Below, in pieces: positions 41,190 through 51,781 of a stretch of 64,000 nucleotides of DNA. The position numbers and the translations under genes were made by a program. Numbering within the stretch: the stretch's first letter is position 1; each line of letters opens with the position of its first letter. The notes below the pieces were generated by a model. It saw nothing but the letters and a program-made list of their open reading frames with translations, was not told the DNA's origin and made no database searches. The stretch spans positions 1 through 64,000 of the forward strand of contig JBBDXS010000012.1 in the NCBI GenBank assembly GCA_040902195.1, written 5' to 3'. This DNA is from JBBDXS01 sp040902195 (GTDB lineage: Bacteria > Chloroflexota > Dehalococcoidia > DSTF01 > RBG-16-68-14).

Positions 41190-42518
41190 CTACGCGTCGC
41201 GCGGCGGCGGCGCGACGAGCCGCGGCGCCATGCGCCAGGCCATCACGATCGTCCAGGCCGCCGTTACGCTGACAAAGGGCACCGCCGGCACGTGGAACCG
41301 CGCGTCGCCGAAGAACAGCAGCGGCACGAACGACACGAACAGCATCGCGAGCAGGAAGACCATCCGGCGCGGCTCCCAGAGCGGGTACACGAGCCCGGCG
41401 ATCCCGACCCCGCCGAGCGCCATCACGATGAAGAAGTAGCCGTCCGCTACGTGGATGAGGGCCGTATGCAGGTTCTCGCCGATAAACTCGTCGTCGCCGT
41501 AGGACTGCGCGGCATCGAGCCCGTCGTGGTCCTGGTCCCAGAGCCAGCGCGCCTTCTTCACGATGAGCTTTGCCTCCGCGACCGGATGGTCGACGGCGAA
41601 TCTGATCGCTCGACGGGTATTGTCGTGATCGCGCTTTAACTCGACCTCCGAACGCTCCAGGTGCTCGTAGCCAGCGAAGCAGAAGTCGGGCAGCGCGAAG
41701 TGGCCCGTCGCCCCGGGGTAGTGGCCCATACAGAGGTCGTCGCCGAGGTTCGTCGAGATAATCACGGGCGAGTCCATAACGATGAAGTTGCGTATCGACC
41801 ATGGCAGGATGACCGCGACCGCCGCGACCCCGGCCAGCGCGGCGTACTGAATCGATCTGCGCCAGCCGAACCCCCACGCCAGCATGACGATGAGCATGAT
41901 CAGCAGGAACGGCAGCGAGATCGGCCGGACGAGACCGGAGTAGCCGACTACGAGCCCGAACGCGACCAGCCGCCACGGCTCGAGGCGGCGCGCGCGCCAG
42001 TCGCCCGAGAGGAGCAGCAGCAACGCCGTGGCGACCAGGAACATGAACAACGTCTCCGTCAGCGGCACCGCAGTGTGGTAGACGATGTTCGGGAACACCG
42101 CGAAGATCGCCGCCGCAACGAGGCCGACCGTGCCGTCGAAGAGGCGTTTGCCCAGCCCGTAGAGCACGCCAGTCGTGGCCACGCTGAGCACGACGTTGAA
42201 CCATGCCGTTGCCATGACCAAGTTGTCCGGGATAATCGAATGCTTCACTAGCGCAAAGACGAGGCCCAGCGTCCCAGGATAGCCGACGGGGTAGTACGCC
42301 GTTGGTTCGCCGTCGAGGGGGCGATAGCCGTTGCCAAGAGCGATCTGCTCCGCATAGAACTTGTAGAACAGCGGGTCGTGGAGCTCCTGCGGTTCGCGCG
42401 CCGCGTAGAACACCCACGCCGCGCGCACGGCCGTCGCGACGACGAGGATGACGAGCAGCCAGCGCAGCTCGCGCTGGGACCAGGCGTGGCGAACGAGGGC
42501 GACGGCTCGGTGCGTCAT
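41190..42518 (-). CDS. GT39/ArnT-like membrane glycosyltransferase
   Basis: 442 aa, about eleven membrane segments. The first extracytoplasmic loop has HDPLFYKFYAEQIALGNGY and YYPVGYPGTLG, which match the dolichyl-phosphate-mannose mannosyltransferase/ArnT group that uses polyprenyl-phosphate sugars. The usual acidic pair is only partly present. ATG 42518 overlaps the preceding stop (ATGA). It is part of a surface-glycan operon with the DPM1-like GT2. Confidence 0.78.
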   Translation of the reverse strand: MTHRAVALVRHAWSQRELRWLLVILVVATAVRAAWVFYAAREPQELHDPLFYKFYAEQIALGNGYRPLDGEPTAYYPVGYPGTLGLVFALVKHSIIPDNLVMATAWFNVVLSVATTGVLYGLGKRLFDGTVGLVAAAIFAVFPNIVYHTAVPLTETLFMFLVATALLLLLSGDWRARRLEPWRLVAFGLVVGYSGLVRPISLPFLLIMLIVMLAWGFGWRRSIQYAALAGVAAVAVILPWSIRNFIVMDSPVIISTNLGDDLCMGHYPGATGHFALPDFCFAGYEHLERSEVELKRDHDNTRRAIRFAVDHPVAEAKLIVKKARWLWDQDHDGLDAAQSYGDDEFIGENLHTALIHVADGYFFIVMALGGVGIAGLVYPLWEPRRMVFLLAMLFVSFVPLLFFGDARFHVPAVPFVSVTAAWTIVMAWRMAPRLVAPPPRDA

Positions 42519-44086
42519 TGTTCCTCCCACGGGCCTGCGGCGCACAAGTTACCCATCGTCTCCGGCTTTACGTGCGGCAGCGCGGTGGCATCTGCTTCGT
42601 TCGAAGGCGGCGGGCCCGGCACGAAACGCCCGTCCTGGTAATCGAAGACGTAGACAGCATAGCCAGGCCGGACGCGATACGGCTGCAGCGCGTCCGGGGC
42701 GTTCGTAAAGAGCCGGACATCGTCCCAGAGCACCTGGCCCAGGGCCGGCATGACGGTGCACTGGCTCAGGAAGTCAGTGATCGGCCCGCCGCGCAGGTAG
42801 ACCGTGCTCCCCGGTTCCGGATCGATATCCGACCGCTCGATCGCGGCCACGAGATCGTGCCAGCGATCGGAGGCGGCCGCGATCGTCTGGTTCTGTTCCC
42901 ACATCTGCCACGAGAGCAGCCCGATCGCGCTCAGCGCGCCGAACGCGAGGAGCGCCGGCGCGGCTGGTGCGAAGCGCATCGTGACGCGCACGAGCTCTCG
43001 CAACGAGACGGCTCCGAGGATAGCGAAGGGCAGCGACGCGAGGTAGACGTATCGTTCGGCGGACCAGATGCCGAGCGGCAGGTACGGCACGAGCGCTATC
43101 GCGAGCCACGCCGCGCCGATGCGCGCGAGCTCCGGCCCGCGCACAAGCGCAATCAGCGCGATCGCGAAGACGACGCCACCCGCAACCTTGTGCGCCAGGT
43201 GAACCGAACCCGGCGACTCCAAGCCGATCGGATACAGGAGCCGGCCCAGGTATAACCAGAGGTTGCTAAACACATCATCGCGCGAATAGACGTTTGCCTC
43301 CGTGCAGTCGCAAGCGCCGAAGCCGATGAGGGCCGCAACGCCCATTGCTGCGTAGGGCAACGAAACCAGCGCGACGCGGAGCCAGGCGTTACGGTCGCGG
43401 TGCCAGCCATCAACCCGCGGCAGCTTCCAGACCGCGAGCATACCGAACACCGGCGCGGACACCGCGGACGCCTCGTTCGCCGCGATCGCGCCGGCGAAGC
43501 AGACCGATGACGCCGCGAGCCATAACGGCAGGCTGCGCCGCTCGAGGCCTTCGTAGAGCAACACGATTGCCGCCAGCAGCAAGAACGCCGCGAGCACGTT
43601 GTTAAAGGCCGTCACCTGCCCGACCGTCGGCACGTGCGCGGCGGTGAGCCCGAACAGCATCGAGCCGAATATAGCGGGCCAGACATCGTCGAGCGCGCGC
43701 CAGAGGAGCCAGAACAGCAGCCCGGCCGTCGCGGTGTGCACGAGGACGCTTACGAGGAAGTAAGGGGAGGCATCGAGGCCGAAGGCGCGGTACTCGGCGA
43801 GATAGACCATGCCCGTCAGAAAACGCCAGTTAGGGGTCAGGTCGTCCATGACGAACAGGTCCCGGATGTAGCCCCACGCGCTGCGCTGCGAGATGTCTGC
43901 GAGCGGCACGAAGTCGTCGTTTAAGAAGTAATGGCCGAGCACGGGCAGGTGGACGAAGAAGACGGCTGCCACGCTGATGGCGAAGCCGATCGCGGGCCAG
44001 TAGGCCCGGGCGATCGCAATCGGTTCGGCTCTCAACGCGGCCGCGCGCGGACGGACGCGCTGCCCCTCGACGGCGCGATCAGTCAT
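42515..44086 (-). CDS. Multi-pass membrane protein, GT-C glycosyltransferase-like
   Basis: 523 aa, about eleven membrane segments. FLNDDFVPLADISQRS near residue 55 gives an acidic pair in the first outside loop, the GT-C hallmark, and WRFLTGMVYLAEYRAFGLD follows. The C-terminal 100 residues are soluble. The donor and acceptor are unknown. It overlaps the DUF2304 gene by 8 bases and the next GT39 gene by 4. Confidence 0.68.
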   Translation of the reverse strand: MTDRAVEGQRVRPRAAALRAEPIAIARAYWPAIGFAISVAAVFFVHLPVLGHYFLNDDFVPLADISQRSAWGYIRDLFVMDDLTPNWRFLTGMVYLAEYRAFGLDASPYFLVSVLVHTATAGLLFWLLWRALDDVWPAIFGSMLFGLTAAHVPTVGQVTAFNNVLAAFLLLAAIVLLYEGLERRSLPLWLAASSVCFAGAIAANEASAVSAPVFGMLAVWKLPRVDGWHRDRNAWLRVALVSLPYAAMGVAALIGFGACDCTEANVYSRDDVFSNLWLYLGRLLYPIGLESPGSVHLAHKVAGGVVFAIALIALVRGPELARIGAAWLAIALVPYLPLGIWSAERYVYLASLPFAILGAVSLRELVRVTMRFAPAAPALLAFGALSAIGLLSWQMWEQNQTIAAASDRWHDLVAAIERSDIDPEPGSTVYLRGGPITDFLSQCTVMPALGQVLWDDVRLFTNAPDALQPYRVRPGYAVYVFDYQDGRFVPGPPPSNEADATALPHVKPETMGNLCAAGPWEEQ

Positions 44087-44453
44087 CGGCAGGCGTGTGG
44101 CCGCCGGGCGCTGGTCCCGCGTCGTCCAGGCGCGCCCGTAGGAGGCCGAGCTCCTGCGCGAGATCGCGGTTCTGGTCGGACAGGCGGGAGATCTCGAGCG
44201 AGTAGTGGAAGAGCATCATGGCGACCACCGCGAGCGCGGCGAAGAAGAGGATCGATGGCGCGTAGATGACATCCAGGCGATCGGCGACCCACTCGACGAG
44301 GTCGGGCGCGGCGGCCGGAATGACCATCGCCACGGCGAGCACGAGCCAGAGCAAGGAGTACTGCTCCTTCAGCCGCCAGCGGCGGATGTAGAACACCACT
44401 GTCAGCGCGATAAACAACGCAACGACGAGAATGAGAACGCTGATGGGACGGAT
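44079..44453 (-). CDS. DUF2304 membrane protein, apparent ATC start
   Basis: DUF2304 proteins typically accompany DPM1-like GT2 enzymes. Two hydrophobic segments at the start, RRWRLKEQYSLLWL (family core), a third segment, then a C-terminal coiled stretch (SLEISRLSDQNRDLAQEL). The frame has no ATG or GTG upstream of a TTG at 44417, which would cut off the first helix and has no ribosome site. GGGAGGT lies 5 bases before an in-frame ATC at 44453, which gives the usual N-terminus (R-P-I-S-V-L-I-L). Length 124 aa from ATC. Confidence 0.75.
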   Translation of the reverse strand: MRPISVLILVVALFIALTVVFYIRRWRLKEQYSLLWLVLAVAMVIPAAAPDLVEWVADRLDVIYAPSILFFAALAVVAMMLFHYSLEISRLSDQNRDLAQELGLLRARLDDAGPAPGGHTPADD

Positions 44454-44464
44454 GCCGCACCTCC

Positions 44465-45178
44465 CTAGGCCGCCTGCCGGCCTTCCTTGAAGACCGCGAG
44501 AAAGACCGACAGGCTCACCTTCGCTATGTAGTACACAGTCGACGCGCCGCTGATCGAGGACTTGCCCGCCTGACGCGGGCGCATGCGCACGGGCACCTCG
44601 CGCATGGCCATGCCGCGGCGGCTCAGCAGCACGATCGTCTCCGGCTCCGGGTAGTCGGAAGGGTAGTACGAGGAGAGATAGCGCAGCGCGCGTGTTCCGT
44701 AGGCGCGGAACCCGGACGTGGCGTCGGTGATGCGCCGACCGGTGACGAGGCTACAGATGGTCGAGAGGTAGCGCGTGCCCCAGCGACGCCAACCGCTGCC
44801 GTCGTACTCCGTGTCGGTGAGGAAGCGAGAGCCGATGCAGAGATCGCACTCGCCGGCGCGCACGGGCGCGAGGAGGAGCTCGATCTCCGCGGCCAGGTGC
44901 TGGCCGTCACCGTCCATCTGCACGGCGACGTCGTAGCCGCGCTCGACGGCGTACTTGAAGCCGGCCTGCACCGCGCCGCCGATACCGAGGTTGAAGCACA
45001 TATCGAGGACGCGGAAGCCGGCGTCGCGCGCGACGTCCGCCGTCGCGTCGGTCGAACCGTCGTTGACGACGACGACATCGTACTCGGACGCGTACGCTCT
45101 GAGCTCGGCCAGCACGGACGGCAGCGCATCCGCCTCGTTGTGGGCCGGCACGATAATGAGCACGCGGTCGCCGGTCAT
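44465..45178 (-). CDS. GT2 glycosyltransferase, polyprenyl-phosphate sugar synthase (DPM1-like)
   Basis: 237 aa. IIVPAHNEADALPSVL, VVNDGSTDATADVA, then DGDGQHLAAEIELLL contain the nucleotide-sugar and metal motifs of the dolichyl-phosphate mannose synthase group. One C-terminal hydrophobic segment may rest on the membrane. It would charge the polyprenyl carrier used by the neighbouring membrane transferases. It overlaps the methyltransferase gene by 4 bases. Confidence 0.88.
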   Translation of the reverse strand: MTGDRVLIIVPAHNEADALPSVLAELRAYASEYDVVVVNDGSTDATADVARDAGFRVLDMCFNLGIGGAVQAGFKYAVERGYDVAVQMDGDGQHLAAEIELLLAPVRAGECDLCIGSRFLTDTEYDGSGWRRWGTRYLSTICSLVTGRRITDATSGFRAYGTRALRYLSSYYPSDYPEPETIVLLSRRGMAMREVPVRMRPRQAGKSSISGASTVYYIAKVSLSVFLAVFKEGRQAA

Positions 45179-45846
45179 GGCGAGGCCTCCTCGGCCTTCA
45201 CGAAGCGCGCCAGGGAGAACACGGCGAGCAGCGAGACGTTGGCCGGGAAGTAGCGCCGCTGCGCCAGCGGCAGGTGGCGCGCCAATGTCTCTTCGACGAA
45301 CGAGGCGGCGTGGTAATGGTCGTCGGGCTTGGTGTAGCCGAAGATGCGGCGGCCCAGCTCGTAGAAGCGGTTCTCGGAAGGCGCGCTCACCAGCAGCTGG
45401 CCGCCGGGCTTGAGCAGCCGCTTGAACTGGCCGGCCAGGGCATCGAGGTCGATGATGTGCTCCAGCACGTCGGCCGCGATGATGGTGTCGAAGTGGCCGT
45501 CGGGCAGGCCGAGCGAGGCGATGTCGCCTGGACGCGCGGTGACGTTCGCCAGCCGTTCGCTGCGGGCGATCTCCTCCGCCATCTCCGTGCGCAGGTCCAC
45601 GCAGACCACCTCCCGATACAAACGCGAGAGAGTGGGCGTCAGTACGCCGTTCCCGCCCCCGAAGTCCAGCACACGCTCGCGCGACGGCGCCTCCGAGAGC
45701 GCCAGCAGCGCGTCGAGGCGGCGCCAGAACAGCTCGCGCACGAGGAAGCGGTCGTTGTAGACGCGAGGGGTATCGTCGTGCCCCAGCCGCGCCCTGAGCG
45801 CCTTCATGCGCGACGGCTCCAGTCGAATAACGCCTACCCTGGCCAT
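45175..45846 (-). CDS. Class I SAM-dependent methyltransferase
   Basis: 223 aa. Motif I is VLDFGGGNGVLTPTL, motif post-I VVCVDLRTEM, motif II FDTIIAADVLEHI. UbiE/Methyltransf_11 type, with the target unknown, perhaps a glycan or lipid given its operon. The ATG at 45846 (or the GTG one codon before) has GAGGT 6-9 bases upstream; a TTG at 45879 has none. Confidence 0.85.
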   Translation of the reverse strand: MARVGVIRLEPSRMKALRARLGHDDTPRVYNDRFLVRELFWRRLDALLALSEAPSRERVLDFGGGNGVLTPTLSRLYREVVCVDLRTEMAEEIARSERLANVTARPGDIASLGLPDGHFDTIIAADVLEHIIDLDALAGQFKRLLKPGGQLLVSAPSENRFYELGRRIFGYTKPDDHYHAASFVEETLARHLPLAQRRYFPANVSLLAVFSLARFVKAEEASP

Positions 45847-45912
45847 CACGCCGCTACCTCTGTGCTTGTTACGCCCCAAGATTATAGCCGGAAGGCTCGG
45901 CCGTGGGCAGCC

Positions 45913-47370
45913 CTACTCCGAGGTCGAGACGGCCCGCCATCCGGCGAGGCGCTGAACGAAGGCGGCCAGGCCGATGCCCGCCAGCACCGCGAAGATGGGC
46001 AGCAGCGGGAAGTGGTAGCGTCCCTCCGCCACGAACAGGAAGGCCCACATCGCCGTGTAAACGGCGAAGGGCGCCCAGAGCAGGACGTGGCGCCGGTCCA
46101 TGCGCCGCAGCCAGAACGGCAGCCCTAGCACCATCATCCCGCAGACGATGTAGTAGTAGACATTCGCCAGGCCCATCCAACGGTCCTCCCACTTGGCCGA
46201 GAACTCGTTCGGCTCCGCGTGGTTGACCCAGAACACCGCCGCGTCGTCGCCGCGGAAGAACCAGGCCAGCCGCTGCGGCACCAGGCTCAGCTCACGCGGG
46301 ATGTGGTGCACCGCGTAGTCGATCGAGTCCTTGGTGGCCTCCGTGTTCATCCGATTCTCGCGCTCTGGCAGCGGGATGTTGTCGAACTGCGAGCCATAGC
46401 GGATCACGGTAAACAGATCGGGGCGACCGCCGGCCTCCGGGTTGTGGGCCTGGATCAGCACCTGGCCGAGCCCGTTCGTGCTCACGACCGGCGCGTCGAG
46501 CTGGATGATATTGCGCACCGTCCACGGCACGTAGATCAGCGCCATCCCCAGCACCAACAGCCCGGCCATCACGCCCACGCGCCGCCACGAACGGTGGAAC
46601 GCCGCCCACGTCGCGATGATCATCACGGCGAACGTCGCACCCTCAGGCCGTATCATCGCCAGCAATGCCGTCGCCACGCCGAGGACAGCGACGCGCCACG
46701 GCGGGACATCGTCTCGCAATGTCCAGGCGAGCGCGAGGCAGAGCACACCGACAGCGCTGCCCGTGAAGAACACCTCAGTCATCACCAGGCTGGAGAAGTA
46801 GATGTGGCTCGGGAAGGCCGCCATGATCCCGGCGGCGAACAGCCCTGCGCGCTTGTCCCAGAGCCGCGAGCCGAGATAGTAGATACCCGCGATCATTCCG
46901 AGGCCCGCCGCGAGGTTCAGGACGCGCGCGGCAGCGACGTCGTCACCGGGGAGGAGGAACAGCCCCGCGAGCGTGAGAGGATAGCCGGGCGCCCAGAGCG
47001 CCGTCGGCGTCAGCTCACGGTAGTCCACATACCCGTGGCCGTCGGCCAGCAGCCGCGCGCTGTTGTGGTACCAGACCGAGTCGTCGAACCGGCCGTCGGC
47101 GCGCGGGTCCGGCTGCACCGCGAACACCCACACCAAACGCAGCACGAGCGCGACGACGAGGATCCCCACGAGCCAGCGGAGATGCGTCTGCGTCCAGGCG
47201 CGTCGCAAGGCCGCCGCCCAATCGATGGACGGCAGGCGAGCGAGCCCGGCCGGGACGATCGCCGCGCCCTCGGCGGTTGCAAGCGGCGGTTCGGGATTCA
47301 CAGCCAAGCTGCATCCTAGCCGTTTCGCTTCCAGCAAGGCAAACGCCTTGACCTCCTCCAACACGCGCAC
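45913..47370 (-). CDS. GT39/ArnT-like membrane glycosyltransferase
   Basis: 485 aa if GTG 47370 is used; a GTG at 47301 would remove 23 residues that look unconserved, and no ribosome site decides. About eleven membrane segments from residue 66. RFDDSVWYHNSARLLADGHGYVDY has the acidic pair and Tyr/His context of GT39 enzymes, and LWAPGYPLTLAGLFLL follows. It shares design with the gene at 41190. Confidence 0.8.
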   Translation of the reverse strand: MRVLEEVKAFALLEAKRLGCSLAVNPEPPLATAEGAAIVPAGLARLPSIDWAAALRRAWTQTHLRWLVGILVVALVLRLVWVFAVQPDPRADGRFDDSVWYHNSARLLADGHGYVDYRELTPTALWAPGYPLTLAGLFLLPGDDVAAARVLNLAAGLGMIAGIYYLGSRLWDKRAGLFAAGIMAAFPSHIYFSSLVMTEVFFTGSAVGVLCLALAWTLRDDVPPWRVAVLGVATALLAMIRPEGATFAVMIIATWAAFHRSWRRVGVMAGLLVLGMALIYVPWTVRNIIQLDAPVVSTNGLGQVLIQAHNPEAGGRPDLFTVIRYGSQFDNIPLPERENRMNTEATKDSIDYAVHHIPRELSLVPQRLAWFFRGDDAAVFWVNHAEPNEFSAKWEDRWMGLANVYYYIVCGMMVLGLPFWLRRMDRRHVLLWAPFAVYTAMWAFLFVAEGRYHFPLLPIFAVLAGIGLAAFVQRLAGWRAVSTSE

Positions 47371-47403
47371 GCGAGCTAGGCTGGCCGCAAGTTCCGATCC
47401 GAC

Positions 47404-47571
47404 ATGCCCTACCCCGCATTCGCATTCGCCAGCCTGGCGGTCGTTGCCCTCACCGGCGCTACCATGGTCGCTGCCCCTCGACCGCGCGATCAGCCATCGT
47501 TGGGGCGCTCGGCTCGCGCGGTGTCGGCGCTGTGTTTGTTGGTGGGCATCCGGTACGTCTCAGACGTATAG
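47404..47571 (+). pseudogene. N-terminal relic resembling the next glycosyltransferase
   Basis: A 55-codon frame starts MPYPAFAFASLAVVALTGA, recalling MSYPAFVLASLLVAAITSA of the gene at 47676, then loses similarity and stops before the DDSY motif. It lies 105 bases upstream in the same direction. It is best read as the remains of a tandem copy. No gene is seen in the rest of 47371-47675. Confidence 0.55.
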
Positions 47572-47675
47572 CCGCAGCAGCAGCCTCGACGAACTTTGGT
47601 TATGTCGACAGCATGCGTTCTAGTTGACGCGTACGTGACAGAACAGTAGTATCCCAATCTGCGGGGTGGTGGTTT

Positions 47676-49337
47676 ATGTCCTATCCGGCCTTCGTGCTGG
47701 CCAGTCTTCTGGTCGCTGCGATCACGTCTGCCGCCGTTCTTCTGTCGCGCTCGCGATGGATGTCGGTGTCATCGGCGTTCGCCGGCGCGACGGCGTTGCT
47801 GCTGATCCACGCCTTCGGTTTCTTCCGCTTCTTCGCGGACGATAGCTACATAACATTTCGTTATTCGCGCAACCTCGCCCACGGCTTCGGTCCCACGTGG
47901 AACGCCGGCGTCAACGTCGAGGGCTATACGAACTTCTCGTGGATGCTCGCCCTCGCGCTGTTCTCGAAGCTCGGAGCGGACCTCGTGATCACGTCGCAGG
48001 TGTTCGGCGGCGTCGCTATGGTCGCGACCTTCTTAGGCGTGTACTTGCTGTGGCGTCGCTGGTCAGAAGATGAACCGGAGAGCGGCATCGGCCACCCAAT
48101 GGTGTTGTGTGCGATGCTTACCGGCATCGCGTTTACGGGCGCGCTGCCGTTCTGGGGTTTCTCCGGCATGGAAACGGCGCTTTTCACGGCGTTCCTCACG
48201 CTAGGTGCGGCGCTGTACATCTCGGAGCAACGTCACGATCGCGCGATCCCGTGGTCGGCGGTTGCCTTCGCGGCCGCCGCGCTCACGCGGCCCGAGGGCG
48301 CGATCGCGGCGGCCGTCACGGCAGTCTTCGTCCTCGCGCGGACGCTCGATCCGGAGCGGCGCGCGATTGAAGTGCGCCGGGCGACGTTCTGGCTCAGCAC
48401 ATTTGCCGCGCTCTACATCCCCTACTTCACGTGGCGCACGGTCTACTACGGCCATCTCCTCCCGAACACGTTCTACGCCAAAGTTGAGCCGACCAGCGCC
48501 CTCTATGACCGTGGGCTCGACTACGTCTGGACATACGGAACGCGCTACCTCCTGCCCGCGATGTTCGTCGGCATGGCGATCCTGGCGAAACCTTCGTTCC
48601 GGCGCGACGCGCTGTACCTTATGGCGCTTACGGGCGCGCTGCTCGGCGTTGTGATCTTTGAGGGCGGCGAGAGCTTCCCGCACGGACGGCTGATCGTGCC
48701 CGTGCTGCCGCTCGCCTACGCGGGCGGGATCGCCGGCTTGGCGATGGCGCTCAAGCAGCTCCCGCTCACAGGACGGCAGCCCGCGCTGATCGCGGCGTTC
48801 GCGCTGACGCTGGGCGCGCTGGCGCTACTGCGCAGCTCGCAGGAGTTGATCGGGCCGATCGCGAACGAGCGAACCGCCGTGCAGCAGCGCGAGGCGCTCG
48901 GCCACTGGCTCCAGGAGTACACGCCGCCGGACTACACGATCGCCGCGTTCGCCGTCGGCGCGATCGGCTACGAGACGGACCGGCCTGTGCTCGACATGCT
49001 CGGCCTGAACGATGCGGTGATCGCACACACGACCGTGCCGAACGTCGGCAAGGGTCTCGGGGGACACGAAAAGTACAACGTCGACTACGTGCTGGACGAG
49101 GCCCGTCCCGAAATCATCGTGATCAGCGACGGCGAAGGGGGCCCTGTGACGGAGGACCAACTACGCGCGGCGACTGCAGCTTCCGTCTCGCCGGTTCCGG
49201 CGCGCAACGCACTGGTCGCCGACCCGCGTTTGTGGCAGCGCTACGACGTCCGGTCGCTCGAGCTCGACGGCGTCTGGTACAACTTCCTCCAGCGCAGCGA
49301 CACGATCTCCTACCTCCAGGCGCCCAAGCTGCGCTAG
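47676..49337 (+). CDS. GT-C glycosyltransferase, AftB-like
   Basis: 553 aa, about ten membrane segments. FADDSYITFRYSRNLAHGFG then VNVEGYTNFSW (55-90) is the signature seen in AftB-type arabinofuranosyl and related polyprenyl-phosphate pentose transferases. D55 and D56 are the probable catalytic pair. The C-terminal 170 residues form an outside soluble domain. Monocistronic. The sugar is not known. Confidence 0.8.
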   Translation: MSYPAFVLASLLVAAITSAAVLLSRSRWMSVSSAFAGATALLLIHAFGFFRFFADDSYITFRYSRNLAHGFGPTWNAGVNVEGYTNFSWMLALALFSKLGADLVITSQVFGGVAMVATFLGVYLLWRRWSEDEPESGIGHPMVLCAMLTGIAFTGALPFWGFSGMETALFTAFLTLGAALYISEQRHDRAIPWSAVAFAAAALTRPEGAIAAAVTAVFVLARTLDPERRAIEVRRATFWLSTFAALYIPYFTWRTVYYGHLLPNTFYAKVEPTSALYDRGLDYVWTYGTRYLLPAMFVGMAILAKPSFRRDALYLMALTGALLGVVIFEGGESFPHGRLIVPVLPLAYAGGIAGLAMALKQLPLTGRQPALIAAFALTLGALALLRSSQELIGPIANERTAVQQREALGHWLQEYTPPDYTIAAFAVGAIGYETDRPVLDMLGLNDAVIAHTTVPNVGKGLGGHEKYNVDYVLDEARPEIIVISDGEGGPVTEDQLRAATAASVSPVPARNALVADPRLWQRYDVRSLELDGVWYNFLQRSDTISYLQAPKLR

Positions 49338-49549
49338 CTCGCTCTACTTCTTGACCTGGCGCACACAGGGTTTTCGTTCACGGCGGACTGTTTCGTGGTC
49401 AGGGCGCGATGGTGGGACGTGACGGGGCTAGCGCAGAAGGATGGGTGGCAAGGCTGTGATGGTCGCGGGAGGCCGGAAAGAGCCTTCTGCACGGCGTTCG
49501 ACGTTTGATGGTCATCGAGTGCTGCTGGGGCGACCAGCGTAAGCAGCGT

Positions 49550-49827
49550 CAGATCCCTCGGGCTCCCCGGCCCCATCTCGCTCTACCCCACTCCCCTCGG
49601 GATGACACATGCATTAGCGCAGCACGAAGATTGTAGCTGTCGTGGACACGCAGCGGCCGGCCGATGTAGCGAGGTCGCGGGAGGCCTTAAGGCCTCCCCT
49701 ACGAGGTCTCGACACGAATGCGGCTGACGAAAGGGTCGTGTCGAGAGCGGGTCTTAAGACTCGCGCCTACGGTGCTTCGCTCAGGACGACGTGGGGGGTG
49801 ACGGGCGGACACACGGGTCCGCCCCTA
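49550..49827. repeat. Cluster of dispersed repeats between AftB-like gene and aspS
   Basis: A GATCCTTC...AGGATGAC family copy is at 49550-49610. Three GTAGGG-type hairpins follow: 49679-49698 (perfect GGGAGGCCTT/AAGGCCTCCC), 49747-49768 (core GGGTCTTAAGACTC) and 49803-49827 (GGGCGGAC/GTCCGCCC), each ending CCTACG. The spacer 49338-49837 holds no gene. Confidence 0.75.
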
Positions 49828-49837
49828 CGAGGCGTGG

Positions 49838-51667
<1,830 letters not shown>

Positions 51668-51740
51668 TCTGGAGTGTGGCACGAGAGCGCGGCGGAGGCA
51701 AGGGAACAACTTCAACGTGCCGATGCCGCGCGCGCCTTGA

Positions 51741-51746
51741 TACAAT
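51741..51746 (+). promoter_or_regulatory. -10 element of dnaJ
   Basis: TACAAT 35 bases before the dnaJ ATG, with a leader containing GAGGAAG as ribosome site. No CIRCE inverted repeat is present. Confidence 0.5.
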
Positions 51747-51781
51747 GGGGCCCTGAGCCGAGACTAGATAACAGAGGAAGT

